Source: Macroventuria anomochaeta (lineage: Eukaryota > Ascomycota > Dothideomycetes > Pleosporales > Didymellaceae). Taken from it: a stretch of DNA of 64,000 nucleotides. How positions within the stretch are numbered: the stretch's first letter is position 1; each line of letters opens with the position of its first letter. The translations under genes were made by a program, and so were the position numbers. Positions 9,836 to 20,627 of this stretch are shown piece by piece. The DNA lies in assembly GCF_010093625.1 (NCBI RefSeq), contig NW_022985373.1, positions 62,001 through 126,000 of the forward strand. Reading direction: 5' to 3'. Under the pieces are notes generated by a model, which saw nothing but the letters and a program-made list of their open reading frames with translations, was not told where the DNA came from and did not search any database.

Positions 9836-10866
9836 TCACTCCTGAGCCTCAACCTCAGCCTCCCTTTTAGCACCGTACTTGCCATAGTTCGCATACTTTC
9901 CGTACCCACCCTTAGGAGGAGGGTATGATCCGTAGTTGGCATACTTGCCGTAGTCGCCAGCGGGAGCAGCTTCAGCCTCAGGCTCGGCCTCCCTCTTATC
10001 CTTGGCGCCGTACTTTCCATAGTTGGCATATTTGCCGTACCCGCCCTCAGGAGGTGGGTAAGAGCTGTAGTCGGCGTATTTGCCGTAGCCATCAGGGCTG
10101 GCCTCAGCCTCAGGTTCAGCTTCACGCTTGTCCTTTCCGCCGTATTTGCCATAGTCGGCGTATTTACCGTAGCCACCCTCTGGTGGAGGGTAGCTGCCAT
10201 AGTTGGCGTACTTGCCGTAGCCATCAGGGCTGGCCTCAGGCTCTGCCTCGCGCTTGTCCTTTGCGCCATATTTCCCGTAGTTGGCGTACTTTCCATAACC
10301 GCCCTTTGGTGGTGGGTAGTCACCTATGATATCTTAGTCTTTCAGTCAAAGCAACTGGGAATATGAACACATACCGTATGAAGCGTACTTGCCATAGCCG
10401 TCTGGGTTGGCCTCAGGTTCCGCTTCACGTTTGTCTTTTCCACCGTACTTGCCATAGTCGGCGTACTTGCCGTAGCCGCCCTTTGGTGGGGGGTATGAGC
10501 CTGCATGGGGTCAGCTTCGTGCAGTGAGATATCATTGATGTTGAGCATACCGTAGTTGGCGTACTTGCCATAACCATCAGGATTGGCCTCGGGCTCAGCG
10601 TCGCGCTTGTAAGCTCCGTACTTGCCGTAGCTGGCATACTTTCCATAGCCATCCTTGGGCGGTGGGTATGTGCCTATGTTAGGTCAGTTTGTGTGAATGA
10701 AGTGAGGCAGAGATCTTGAGAGAAACGTACCGTATGATGCGTACTTGCCGTAGCCCTTGTCAGCAGGTGCGGCCTCGGGGGCGGCATCTGGAGCGGCATC
10801 TGGGGAAGCGGCGGGGGCAGCAGTGACCGCGGCCGCAAGGGCGAGAAGGGCGTAGGCGTACTTCAT
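9836..10866 (-). CDS. Secreted Kex2-processed repeat precursor (KEP / RiPP-type)
   Basis: Four exons (10866-10731, 10673-10551, 10500-10375, 10323-9836), three introns of 57, 50 and 51 bp with GTACGT/GTATGC/GTATGT donors, 290 residues. Residues 1-16 are a signal peptide (MKYAYALLALAAAVTA), then an Ala/Pro/Asp-rich spacer. Six repeats of about 34-44 residues follow, each ending in Lys-Arg at 68-69, 110-111, 152-153, 194-195, 238-239 and 281-282. A repeat has a spacer of the type EAEPEANP, a module GYGKYANYG, the linker SYPPPKG and a second module GYGKYADYGKYG. Kex2 would release near-identical Tyr/Gly-rich peptides of about 30 residues. The UstYa-like gene transcribed divergently suggests oxidative modification of Tyr-containing cores, as in dikaritin pathways (ustiloxin, phomopsin, epichloecyclin). 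Alternatives: unmodified surface-active peptides like Ustilago Rep1, or signalling peptides. There is no Cys or Trp in the repeats. Structure is confident; the product's chemistry is inference. Confidence 0.88.
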
Positions 10867-12050
10867 GTTGAAAAATGTAGATGTTTTGTGCCTGAGAACG
10901 ATGGTCTGAGGTTGTTACTGATGCTTGAACCACTGGAGTTGTGGCTTGAAGGCTTTCACTGTGAAGCGGGGTGAAGTTCATATACGAGTTTTGAGGTTGT
11001 ATATCCAGGCCGCAATCATCTCAGCTTATCCATATTCATGCGGTCTTAGACGGTCAGACCGAGCGTCCAAGCTATCTTTCGCCAACTCTGTCGTGCTCAT
11101 CAATGAAATCAGCGTCGTGCAGAGCTAAGGATAGAATTATCGATTGCGGGACAGTAGTGCTCGTATGGCTTGCGCATACCGTCACGACGTTGATGCTCTG
11201 CCTGATGGGGCCATCTTATCCGTTGATCCAGACATATGTTGCCATATGTTGCATTGTAAGGTCGTGAAAGACGTGCTGGTAGTCTGAAAATAGTCTGAGC
11301 TAACCATTGTCGGTAGCTGTATAGCGTAGATCGTGCTCGTATGGTTTTTACGGGGTCCCCGCCTGGCAATGCCGGATTCAGGATTCGTCTATACTCCGGT
11401 GAGGTCTTAATCACTGCACGGACGATGAGTGGTTAGAACGTATCACGTGGGCGGGCGTCAGCTCTCGTGTATGCTGCCACATGGTGTCTGGATGCAGGTG
11501 GTATGCAGGGTAACACAAAGAAGCGATTCCGAGGCTATGGTGGCGAATGTCGTGATGTTATTACGAACTTCGTGCGATTGCGCAACGCAGGAGAAGTAAT
11601 ATTGTTGGATGTGATTCTGATGCATGTGAGAACCCTTGAGGCCGAGCATTCTTGACGTAGTCTTACGGTGGAGTCGTGCAACAGGCGAGCAATGTCAGAA
11701 ACGTTTGCGGACCAAGCATCGTGGATCTGAGCGAGGTATCGGCTAGAATGAGCCGTAGCGCCACAAGCGTGCGCTATTTGCGAGGCGTGATCTTCATTCA
11801 GCTCGGTTTTGAAGGCTAGCTACTGGTCTTGTTGTCAGCTTTGGCGGGGTAGCTCTGGAACACGGCTATGGTGTGTAGCTTCAGGCTTACCTGTCTTAGT
11901 GATATCTTCGACGTTACGTGCAGCCCCAAAATAAATCAAATGTTGATGCAAAAGTCGTACCGTTGCTCTTCAGTACCTCCATGGGCTCTGTCGTCATTCT
12001 TCTCCCAAGTCTTCTCTTTCTTGCAATTTGTCTTCGTTTGAATCATCAAC
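10867..12050. promoter_or_regulatory. Divergent intergenic region between peptide precursor and UstYa-like gene
   Basis: About 1.18 kb separates the two start codons, which face away from each other, so both promoters lie here. A TATA-like CATATACG lies 114 bp upstream of the precursor ATG (about 10980). I see no convincing gene inside: the open frames are short and change frame. No specific operator is called. Confidence 0.45.
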
Positions 12051-13084
12051 ATGTTTGGCATTAAGACACAGAAGCGGACAGAATCGTACAGTGCGGTGAA
12101 GACTGAGGATAGCGAAGGCTTGCTGGCGAATAGCGAGACCTCATCGCTTGATGGACACCCCACAAAGATCCCCTGTCGACGCCAACCATGGATTGCCACA
12201 AGTATCATGATCTTTTGCACGGCAGTGCTCTCTGCGCTGTTCGGTGCCTGGGCCGGACGGAATGGACTGGATGCTGATGCTTTCAGCATACAGCACATAT
12301 CCGAGTACTGTATGTTCGAGCCACAAACGTCCATGCTGGTAGACACTGACGATGTTCCAGCTCCCATTATCAAAGAAGCGAACATGAACTTCGAACGAGT
12401 ACGCTTCAATGGATCCTTCCTCAAGATCAATGCTTTTAGACAGGATGCCGGACCAGAAGTCGATGCAGCCTGGAAATCGTTGGGCGCTGACTTCAGCGCC
12501 GTCCGCATACCAGCTTCAGAAGCTGCGCAGTCTAACATCAAGGCCGACCAGGTGAAGATAAAGGAGAAGTACGGTGGTGGTTTCCCTGCGAATGTGGAGG
12601 GCCTGCACCACCTGCACTGCTTGAACCTGCTTCGCAAGTCATTACCCTGGAACATCGAATACTACAAGGCAATGAAGATGGGACCGTTTGCGAACGACGA
12701 CCATGTTCTCAAAGCGCACGTCAGTAAGTTGCAACCTGCTATCTTCCGCTTGTGAATCTAGAAGCTTACCGAGCATTCAACAGCACACTGCCTCGACATC
12801 ATCCGCCAGGAATTGATGTGCAACATCGATATCGGTGTGTTGGGTCAAGTCTGGTACCAGCCACCCAACTCAGACATCGAGCCGTTCGTAGACTTCAACA
12901 CCGTACACACGTGCCGGAACTTCGAGGTCGTCCGCGACTGGGCTGAGAAGCACCAGCTGCCGACTGAGACTCCAGATGACTTCCTGGAAGGACCGAAAGA
13001 AGGGTAGGATTTATTCATCTGTCTACAGATTAGTCCGGTCACTAACACTTCTCCAGAGATAGGATATACCTCGAGGTGCCGTAG
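12051..13084 (+). CDS. UstYa-like (DUF3328) membrane protein, putative peptide oxidase
   Basis: Exons 12051-12723, 12784-13003 and 13057-13084 (introns 60 and 53 bp, first donor GTAAGT) give 306 residues. If the second intron is retained the protein stops at 13007 with 298. Residues about 47-69 (PWIATSIMIFCTAVLSALFG) form one membrane helix after a cytosolic N-terminus, a type II topology. The two family HxxHC motifs are present: HHLHC at 186-190, and HVTHC at 223-227, which is created exactly by splicing the first intron and runs into LDIIRQELMCN. In ustiloxin and related dikaritin pathways such proteins are needed for oxidative macrocyclisation of precursor-derived peptides, and these motifs are thought to be catalytic. 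It is divergent from the Kex2-repeat precursor, the arrangement expected for a peptide-natural-product locus. Only one copy is seen; many clusters have two or more. Family confident, substrate inferred from position. Confidence 0.9.
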
Positions 13085-13146
13085 CCTCGAATCTTCAACA
13101 CCAATGTGGCGTTCATAGACTGTGATGTAATACAAAATTTGCGTGG

Positions 13147-13929
13147 TCAGAAGTAGAAGTCAATATACCTCTGCGGCACGTCCTCCTTCCACCACCCCCT
13201 CTCCAACTCACCCCATACCTCCCAAACACTCTTCTCCAGCAATTCAAGGCCAGTGCCCTTCCGCGTGGCGAAGTCGAGATCGAGGTTGCGTTCGCCGTGC
13301 ACATACACCTCTCCCCTCGCTTTGGCTCTGATACGCATATCAAGCCTGTACTGCGTGACGATGCGTCGTGCAGCCAAAACGAAACGTTCCTTTTCTTGGC
13401 TGGTGCGCATATCTTTAGGGTCAATGACCATGGTGATGTGCTCGATGTTGGGAAAGTCGCGCAGGCAGTTCGACAAAGCGCCATCCGTGAACGCAACGCG
13501 GACGATCTGCGTAATCGCAATCTTCTTCAAAGATGTTGCATCACACCCGACTGCTTCAAGGAAATGCGCCAAGAGTCCGCAGTCAGGCGAGTCATCATAG
13601 TGTTTGCTGATCCCGTGTTCAATGTCGATGAATAGGATGTCTGTATCGAGACGGAAAAAGAACTGTGAGAGATTCCAATTGAGCGGTGACGGCAAATAGA
13701 TCAAGTGATCAGCGCGTAGTGCTTGGAACTGAACCTCAGCCCGCGACTCCCGGCAGACGTTAAGTACAGTAGGGTGTGGGGTTGGCGAAAAGCGTGGGCA
13801 AAAAACTTTCTCTGTGTGACGTTCACAGTGGGATCTGGTGCGCAGCGTCACAAGCCGAGGTGGTTCGTTGAAGTAGGCGAGCGACCAGATTTGCAGGCGG
13901 AGCTCGTTTGGGAGGCTGAAGAGCGACAT
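13147..13929 (-). CDS. 2EXR-domain protein
   Basis: Single exon, 260 residues, starting at ATG 13929. The N-terminus FSLPNELRLQIWSLAYFNEP, followed by PRLVTLRT, then VLNVCRESRAEVQ and DTDILFIDIEHG, is the fungal 2EXR (F-box-like) pattern. These proteins are greatly expanded in Pezizomycotina and their roles are mostly unknown. The C-terminal part is charged and ends in RYIDFYF. The gene is convergent with the UstYa-like gene, with 62 bp between stops. Nothing ties it to peptide biosynthesis. Confidence 0.8.
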   Translation of the reverse strand: MSLFSLPNELRLQIWSLAYFNEPPRLVTLRTRSHCERHTEKVFCPRFSPTPHPTVLNVCRESRAEVQFQALRADHLIYLPSPLNWNLSQFFFRLDTDILFIDIEHGISKHYDDSPDCGLLAHFLEAVGCDATSLKKIAITQIVRVAFTDGALSNCLRDFPNIEHITMVIDPKDMRTSQEKERFVLAARRIVTQYRLDMRIRAKARGEVYVHGERNLDLDFATRKGTGLELLEKSVWEVWGELERGWWKEDVPQRYIDFYF

Positions 13930-14292
13930 GGGGAAGGTAGTTTGTGGAGAGATGGCTTGGGTTGTGGGGCGATCACTGCATTGAGTGTACTTGCCTGAAG
14001 CGGCAACTTTTAGAAAGTATGGAAAGTAGGATGGTTGTATCCGCCCTCCTGCATCACGTCACAGATTGACGATCCGAACCAAAGTATTGACGCGTGCACG
14101 TGATTGCGCGTTTCGTGAGCCCGGAGGATGTCTTGAGCTCTGTTACTTAGTTCTATCACTACTCTCTGTTAGAAGTATGAAGTGAACAGCATTGAGTGTG
14201 TGATGGACTATGGAGCCGGTAGAAGTACTATATATAAGAGATGGCTGGAGGTCACCTGACCCAGCAATATCTCGGCTTCTAACACTCTCTAC

Positions 14293-16373
14293 CTATGCTT
14301 TCGCAGGCGTGATGTCGTTGATCCTGCCCTCCAGCCTGGGCGCAATTGCCTTTGTCCAGTTGACCTGGGTCTCTTCCTGGCCTAGCTCGTCGCAGAGCTT
14401 TGTCGAACCTTGCAGCTTCGCCAACCTCGTCCATTTACGCAGCGATTTCCTAAGAAGAACCAACTCCTGCTGATTGAATGTGATCGGCCTACTCCCATCA
14501 TACTCCGCGCCGTCGTCTTCGTCCTCATCGGCATCAGGATCCTCCGACTCGCTCCCGGATACTGCCTCCTGAGCTTGCTTTGCAACTCGATCGAGGCTTG
14601 AGAACTGTGGCTTCTTCTTGTCTACTGGTGATGTCGGCGACGGCTCGAGAAACCCGTGCTTGTGGTTCTTCTGGAGATTCGTTTGGATGTTAAGGAACCT
14701 CTTGTCCATCGACTTGCCCCAGCGCTTCCACTTGCCGAGCACCTTCAGTGACATGAAGTACTGTCGCAGAATTGTCGAGATGAGCACACCGTTCTCCTCG
14801 CTGACTATCTCCACAGCAGTACCTCCCTCCTCTTCGATGAGGAGTGATGTGTAGCCGTCTTTTCCGCGTCCCATATAGCCACGTGTAGCAAGCACATAAA
14901 TGCGCTCGTTGTCTACCGGGTCTTCGGCGATCGTCACGTTTGACACTCTCGACATCGGTGGCTTGGAATAGTCGGCGTCGAACGTTATGTTCGAAACTTG
15001 CGGGAACCTTCCTTCCAACGCAGGATAATTGCTGACACCGTTCTCCAAGGCTTCAACAATCTGCTTTCCAGTGACCTTGAGGACGACTACAGGGTCTTCA
15101 AATGGGAAACAGTTGACCAGGTCGCGTAGCTTGAGGACGCCAGGAGGATACACTTGGTCGCCTCGAATCGTGCCAGCAGCCATAATGCAGCACTCCGCCG
15201 AGTAGTAATAGCGCATTAGATCACAAACAAAGTTGCCGATATTGGACTCCTTTGTTCGCACTGTTGTGAAGCGAGCGTCAAGTGGTGCAGCCGTGTAGCC
15301 AACAGGCTTGTCCAGTCGCTTCTTGATATCACGTGTCTGCTCATCAACCAACTTCAGCGCTTCAGCATCTTGTTTGATGCTGCTCACGACATCGCGTCGT
15401 AGGATCTTCATATCCCAGCCTTTACCGTCGGTCTTGCGCCATAGATTGATGTGTGAAAGCTGCTTAAAATCCGTACCTGACCGTAGTACGTGGGTACCGT
15501 TGATGAGACTGTATGAGTAGTAGTGGTCATGGCCACCCAAAATGAGATCAATGTACTCGCTTCCGCAGTTTTCGGCGAGCTTGTTGTCGTTTGGCTCTCG
15601 TTGATGAGCAACGCACACGATGACCTCCGCACCCTGCTTCTTCAAGTCTGGTATCAGCTCCTTCGCAGTTGCTGATGCGCTCTTGTAAATGATGTCTGGA
15701 GGTAGAGCATTAATTGTGTCGAGCCACTCTCGCTCTGCTAACCCAATGACGCCAACTTTGATGCCATTGGAGGATGTGAGCATGACAGTCTTCTTCGCGT
15801 TACCGAGAGACACGTTCTCGCCAAGAGCTGGGTCGAGAACATTTGCAAGAAGCCATGGGAATTTGCACTTTGAAGTCAAGTAACGGTACTGCTTCACGCC
15901 AAAGTCGAGGTCGTGGTTCTGTGGAGACTGTCAGCTACTGAAGCCTCGACAGATTTCATGCAACCTACTCCCACGCAGGATACATCGGTGCCTATGGTGT
16001 TCAGCACAGGTACCATGTGGCTGCCTGTTTTATAGTCAGTCGAGTTCAAAAATACACGTGGCATTCGTGAGATCTGCAATCTTCCATGCTTGAACTTACC
16101 TTTTGTGATACTGCTCTCAATACTTGGATTGAACGCGTCGCCAGAGAAGAACGTCAAAGCTTTTGGTTGCCCTTCAAACTGTGCATCATTCTTGTAGTAG
16201 TTGATCAAGGTCTGAAAGCGAGGGTAGCCACCGACTGGCTCTTGGCTTCCAGCTTCGATGTGGTAGACATCATTGTAGTGGAGGAACCGGAGATCTGGCG
16301 GGGAGTTTGGCGCCCCACCTTGTGGCTCTGCAATGAGCTGTTCTTCAGCGCTAGGTACGTTTCTGGGCGCCAT
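14293..16373 (-). CDS. 5'-nucleotidase/UshA-family metallophosphoesterase
   Basis: Three exons (16373-16100, 16024-15969, 15918-14293) give 651 residues. The metal-binding motifs of the calcineurin-like fold appear in order: HYNDVYHIE (about 32-40), FFSGDAF (D79), GNHD (110-113, with GNHD formed across the second splice junction) and GGHDHYY. The C-terminal 5'-nucleotidase domain follows (ESNIGNFVCDLMRYYY, GTIRGDQVYPPG, NCFPFEDPVVVLKVTG). There is no signal peptide, so it is probably intracellular, like several fungal relatives. A final acidic Ser/Asp/Glu segment of about 150 residues is extra to the enzyme core. Expected reaction: hydrolysis of nucleoside 5'-phosphates or related phosphoesters with two metal ions. 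The first intron is 75 bp with no in-frame stop, so retention would add 25 residues without a frameshift. Confidence 0.88.
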
Positions 16374-17059
16374 TGCGAGTTTGAAGGAGCGTGGGAGTGT
16401 TCGAGGGATGATTTAGCAAAAAATACGCTCAAGACACTTGTATCATGAGCTTAGGGTGGCGGTGAGTGTGATAGCTACGCAGGGTCCAAGCTGAGGCTGA
16501 CCGTTTGTTGTGTAGCCAATTATCATTGACGATTACTCAAGTCGTGCAGGGATGTGTTCAAGCGCGATCGTGACGCGTGATCATTGACTATACTGAGCAT
16601 CTATGTCTTGAATGCTGGCGGCCGTGACGCTTTGCTATCGCTATGCATGTACTCTTTGTAGGTATTGAGAGATACAAGACAGACAAAAAACCGAATGCTA
16701 CCCATTGCCTGAAAGATAAGGCGGTGCATGTAACCGTATACACAAGAAAGGCGCGGAGATGCCCAACTGCGAGTCGATGCAAAAGGTCAAGCCGAACGAA
16801 CGCCCCAGACCGAATACCTTCCCATGCCTGTTCCAAAGGAGTCGGTTCCAGGCGTCATAATCATGAGTGGAGTCGAAGTAACCCGGACCTGAACGCCGCA
16901 AAACCCACAAATCCCAGAAAAAGCAGATTGGGAGCTTCAAAGAGCATTCCATCCAACCCAAATATCCTTTAGCTTAGCCTTGCCCTTTCCCTTCGGACCT
17001 GGCCTAGACCCACTCGCCGGTGGACCCGTCCCAGAACGCCTTGAACTCCTTCCGAATTC

Positions 17060-19178
17060 CTATTGTCTACTACTACCCGGACGTTTCCCCTTCGCCTTGG
17101 ACTTTACGTGCTGCTCCTGGCACTCGTCACTGCAGAACCATTTGGTTCTGCCAACGGGCGCTTTCTCGAGTTGCACGCAGGGAAGATGGAACCATTCGCG
17201 GGGGCATGCGTCGTTGTCACAGGCAACCATCTGCCCATACGACACCTCATTGCAATAGCAATACCGCGGCTCATCATCGCCCTCATCTGTCTCTGCATCT
17301 TGGTATTCTTGTTCGGGGACGACGGAGCTAGCCGCGGAGGAAGGAGGATTCGATTTCGCGGTCGGTGTGGGTTTGAGTGCGGGCGAATCGGCTGCTGATG
17401 TTGTGGTTGCTCCGCTCTTCTTGTTGCCTCGTTTCGATACCGTCCCCGTTGTTGTGCTGTTGTTCTCCGAAGAGCCATTCGAGTTGGAATTGCCGTTCTG
17501 CACATTGCGAGTGCTGCGACTGCGTGCCATGGGGATCTCAGGGAATGTTCCTACAATAGGCGTGCCAGGCTTAGAGACTCGAGCAGCTCTAGCCGCAGAT
17601 GACATTACCGCTGGTGTGTCGATGTCCATGCTCTCCGGTTCCTCTTGTATGTGTTCTTGATCTTCCTGCTTGAGGGCAGTTGGAAGCGAAGACGTGGGGC
17701 CTTCTGTTGTCTCTTGTAGAGTTGATGCACCCTTAACAAAGTCATGGTCGCGCACAATACCCGCAGCTTGTTCGAGCTCAGTAATTGTATTGCTGCTTAG
17801 GGCCTGCTGCACAGAGTGTGAGGTTGACGGTCGACGGACGGGTGTGGGTTCAGGCACACTGGCGGACGCAACAGAGTTTGCGGTGGAATTCTTCCTTACT
17901 CTCGAAGACAGTGGACGATCTGCAGCGCCAGCAGTAGCTTTGTTGATGGCGAAGTTCGCGGCAAGCGGCGAGGAGGCGGGTGGAGGAGAGTAAGTTGGCA
18001 GCTGGTTCTTGCGCGGGGCTGGCACGGGAGCTGCGCGTGGCTTTCGTTTGGCAGGAGCACCGTTCTCAATGCTGGGAGTTGCTCGAGGGCTGGAGCCAGC
18101 TCGTGCGTTGTTGCCGGCAGCTTTCAAAGCACCACTCATTGATCGTTCCATGGGTGCAGCCGTTGGTGCAGCTGTTGCCAGAGCTTTCTCTGTCTTCTTC
18201 CTCTTCTGTTGTCCAGCAGCGTTGTTCGATATGCCCAGCCCAACGTTACGGTGATCTGCTGCTGATGTCTCAGGTGCGTGAGCTTTCCTCTTCTGTGGTT
18301 TCTTCGCCGCCGGCCTGTCATCGAAATCTGAGTCGGCCTGCTGCTGGCGGCTGCGCTTAGCTAGCATCGCCTCGCGACGAGCCTCGCTCTTCGCAGCGAT
18401 CGAATCCACATCGTGCACATGCTGGGCAGCTGCGGCCAGATTGTTTGCGGCAGCAACTTCCCGCCTCTGCCGCTCATGATTCGGCGCACCCTTCTTCTTT
18501 TCTTCCTTGTCCGCGTATGCCCAGTGTGTGAGACTGCCGTAACGAGCCTCCTCGCTGATTTCGGTATCAAGCTGCGAGTACGAGTGCGTCATGCGCGTAA
18601 GACCTTTGTCTTTAGTAGCTTTCGCGCCTTGCAGCACGACGAGCTTCTCGTCTAACGTAGGGAGGATGTTGTGAATGAGCATACGCAAGCGTAGGAAAAG
18701 TTGGCGCTTCCTGATCACGGCCTGCTCTTCTGGGGAGAGGCTGTCGAAGTTGGGTGGAGGCTGCTGGGAGACGTCAGTTTGTGAAACTTCACAGCATGAG
18801 CGTGGGCCAAACATTTGCGTTCTGTACTGCGTCATCCACGTTCAGTTCGATTGTGCGCTGCTGAGCGTTCGTGGTGACGGGTTGCCGAGCGATCTCGTTG
18901 AGCAGCTCCTCCAGCAGAAGTTCAGGGTCATGGAGCTTGGCTTCTACCTCCTTGAACATGGAGAAGTGCTTGATGACCTCTTTGGGGAAGGCATCGACAG
19001 CACCTGTGAAGTGTGTGAGGGTGGGGAAGAAGCCGGGCGCGCTGTTGGAAGCTTCAGGCGTCTGCTCCATCCCGTGTGCCGCGAGACGGCCCGCAAAGCT
19101 GCGCGCATAGTAGTTTGTAGGGCGGACGGTGGCGCGCCCCTGCCGTGTGGAGGTTCGTGTGCCTGCAGTGGGAGGCAT
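17060..19178 (-). CDS. ING-family PHD-finger chromatin protein
   Basis: Two exons, about 19178-18828 and 18763-17060, give about 684 residues. The intron is bounded by a weak GTACAG donor and a CCCAG acceptor, so the junction is approximate. The N-terminus has the ING helical region (TLTHFTGAVDAFPKEVIKHF, then DPELLLEELLNEI), continued after the intron by LSPEEQAVIRKRQLFLRLRM. The long middle is Ala/Ser/Pro/Lys-rich and probably disordered, with nuclear-localisation-like patches. The C-terminus is a Cys4-His-Cys3 PHD finger: YCYCNEVSYGQMVACDND, CPREWFHLPCV, KWFCSDEC. ING PHD fingers bind trimethylated H3K4 and recruit histone acetyltransferase or deacetylase complexes (yeast Yng1, Yng2, Pho23). 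Which paralogue it is cannot be settled here. Confidence 0.88.
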
Positions 19179-20627
19179 TGTAGCGGTGGGAGCTCAGGAC
19201 TGATAGCACGACGGAGGGCGAGTTGCCGCAGATGCGCTCAACGCAGGGTAAAGTAGGTAGACTGAACTAGCGTGGATGATGTGACGTATGGGTGCATTGC
19301 AAGCGATGTGACGAAGTTTGCGTGCGTGTTCAGCAAATTGCCTACGTTTCGCACCTGGGTAAGCCTGAGGGAGCGAGCAAAGAGGAGCAACACACTTCGG
19401 CGCAGCAGCCCTGACGAAAGTGTCACGGGTTCCGGCGGCGATATCGGTAGTGCCGTTGCTGACCGCCTTTCACTTCCAACCACCCAGACTCCTTCACCAC
19501 ATCACAATGGTGCCAAGAGTCATCAAACTTGCATCCCTAGATTCTTGTTATTACCACGTCTCATCGACAAACGGCCCCGGTGGCGAATGGCCAATACTTC
19601 TCGTGCCAGAAGTTAGCTGTGAAGTATGGCCACATCTCATACATCGTCAGCAACCCTGGTTCTCCAGCCCCTACATTTGTCGCATACGTACAGCCTTGCA
19701 ATCAGCTTTCAATCTCTTCTTGTAACAAGCTATAACCAGGTCACATCGACATGTCTTGAAGTTGTTTCTCATAAGCAAGATCCGGGTTGCATCAGGACTG
19801 TGCTTCGTTTTCAGTACATTGTATATCAGAGACGCCACTTGTTATAAACTCTCAGAAATCGTTCTCTCTCTTCGTTCAGCACTAATGTGCGTCTTCGAAC
19901 GTGTCCACTGTGTTTGCGACAAGGTCCATTGACTTGTACCCTGGTCACGTAATCACATCCTTCGCCGGATACCGGGGCCACGGTATTTTGATTGTCGGTC
20001 TCGTCTGTCATGTTCCTTCACAGGGTGGTCTCTGCATCTTGTTTGGCGTGGCTCAGAGTGCGAGGCCTGCATCTATCTCTGCTGTTTGTTTCAGTCACCT
20101 CCCATACTCCTGCTGCAGGCCTTGCACGCTAGACTCGATCCCACGAAGCGGGAGTGGTAAGGACAGTACCAACCTCGAGGCATGTGAAGTTGCTAGCTGT
20201 TGCGCAAATAATCGAAGAGTGGACGCAGTTTATTGTAGGCTGTGACCGTATCGACCAGGTCGACACAGGCTCCGACGTCGCTCTTGCAGACCTTCAACCT
20301 ATTCGTTACCGAGCCTCACGCTTCGAGTGGTGACTGACGAACTGTAAGTGGGGCAAGATCCTGTGACGATCAGTCGTCAGGCACCAGGTCAAACGCTCAA
20401 TTGTCACCTCGAGAAGAGCACTTCACCTCGCCTGCCCAACGTCCCCCTACGGCCTTCCCTGCTTTGGTCGATATAAATCCCCTCGCTCACCTCTTTCGAG
20501 ATCTTCTCTACCGCACTACGCCGCCAATTCTCAACTCGTTAGGAGCTCCCAGCTTGGACGCACTTTCACTGGCATCTTTCCACAGAGACCGTTCTAGCCT
20601 GTTTCGTCTAGCACCAGCTGATCAACT
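19179..20627. other. Long intergenic region upstream of the ORP1-like gene
   Basis: About 1.45 kb between two divergently arranged starts. The last 250 bases before ATG 20628 are pyrimidine-rich, as in many fungal promoters and leaders. I see no protein-like frame with support. Confidence 0.45.

Noticed and set aside
10740..10866. Repeat precursor read as three separate short genes
   Set aside because: Exon lengths and phases (136, 123, 126, 488 bp) fit one continuous 290-residue protein with consistent GT-AG introns.
9836..10866. Repeat gene as an alpha-pheromone gene
   Set aside because: Processing sites resemble those of alpha-factor precursors, but the repeats lack the Trp-rich start and GQP-type core of ascomycete alpha pheromones and are three times longer.
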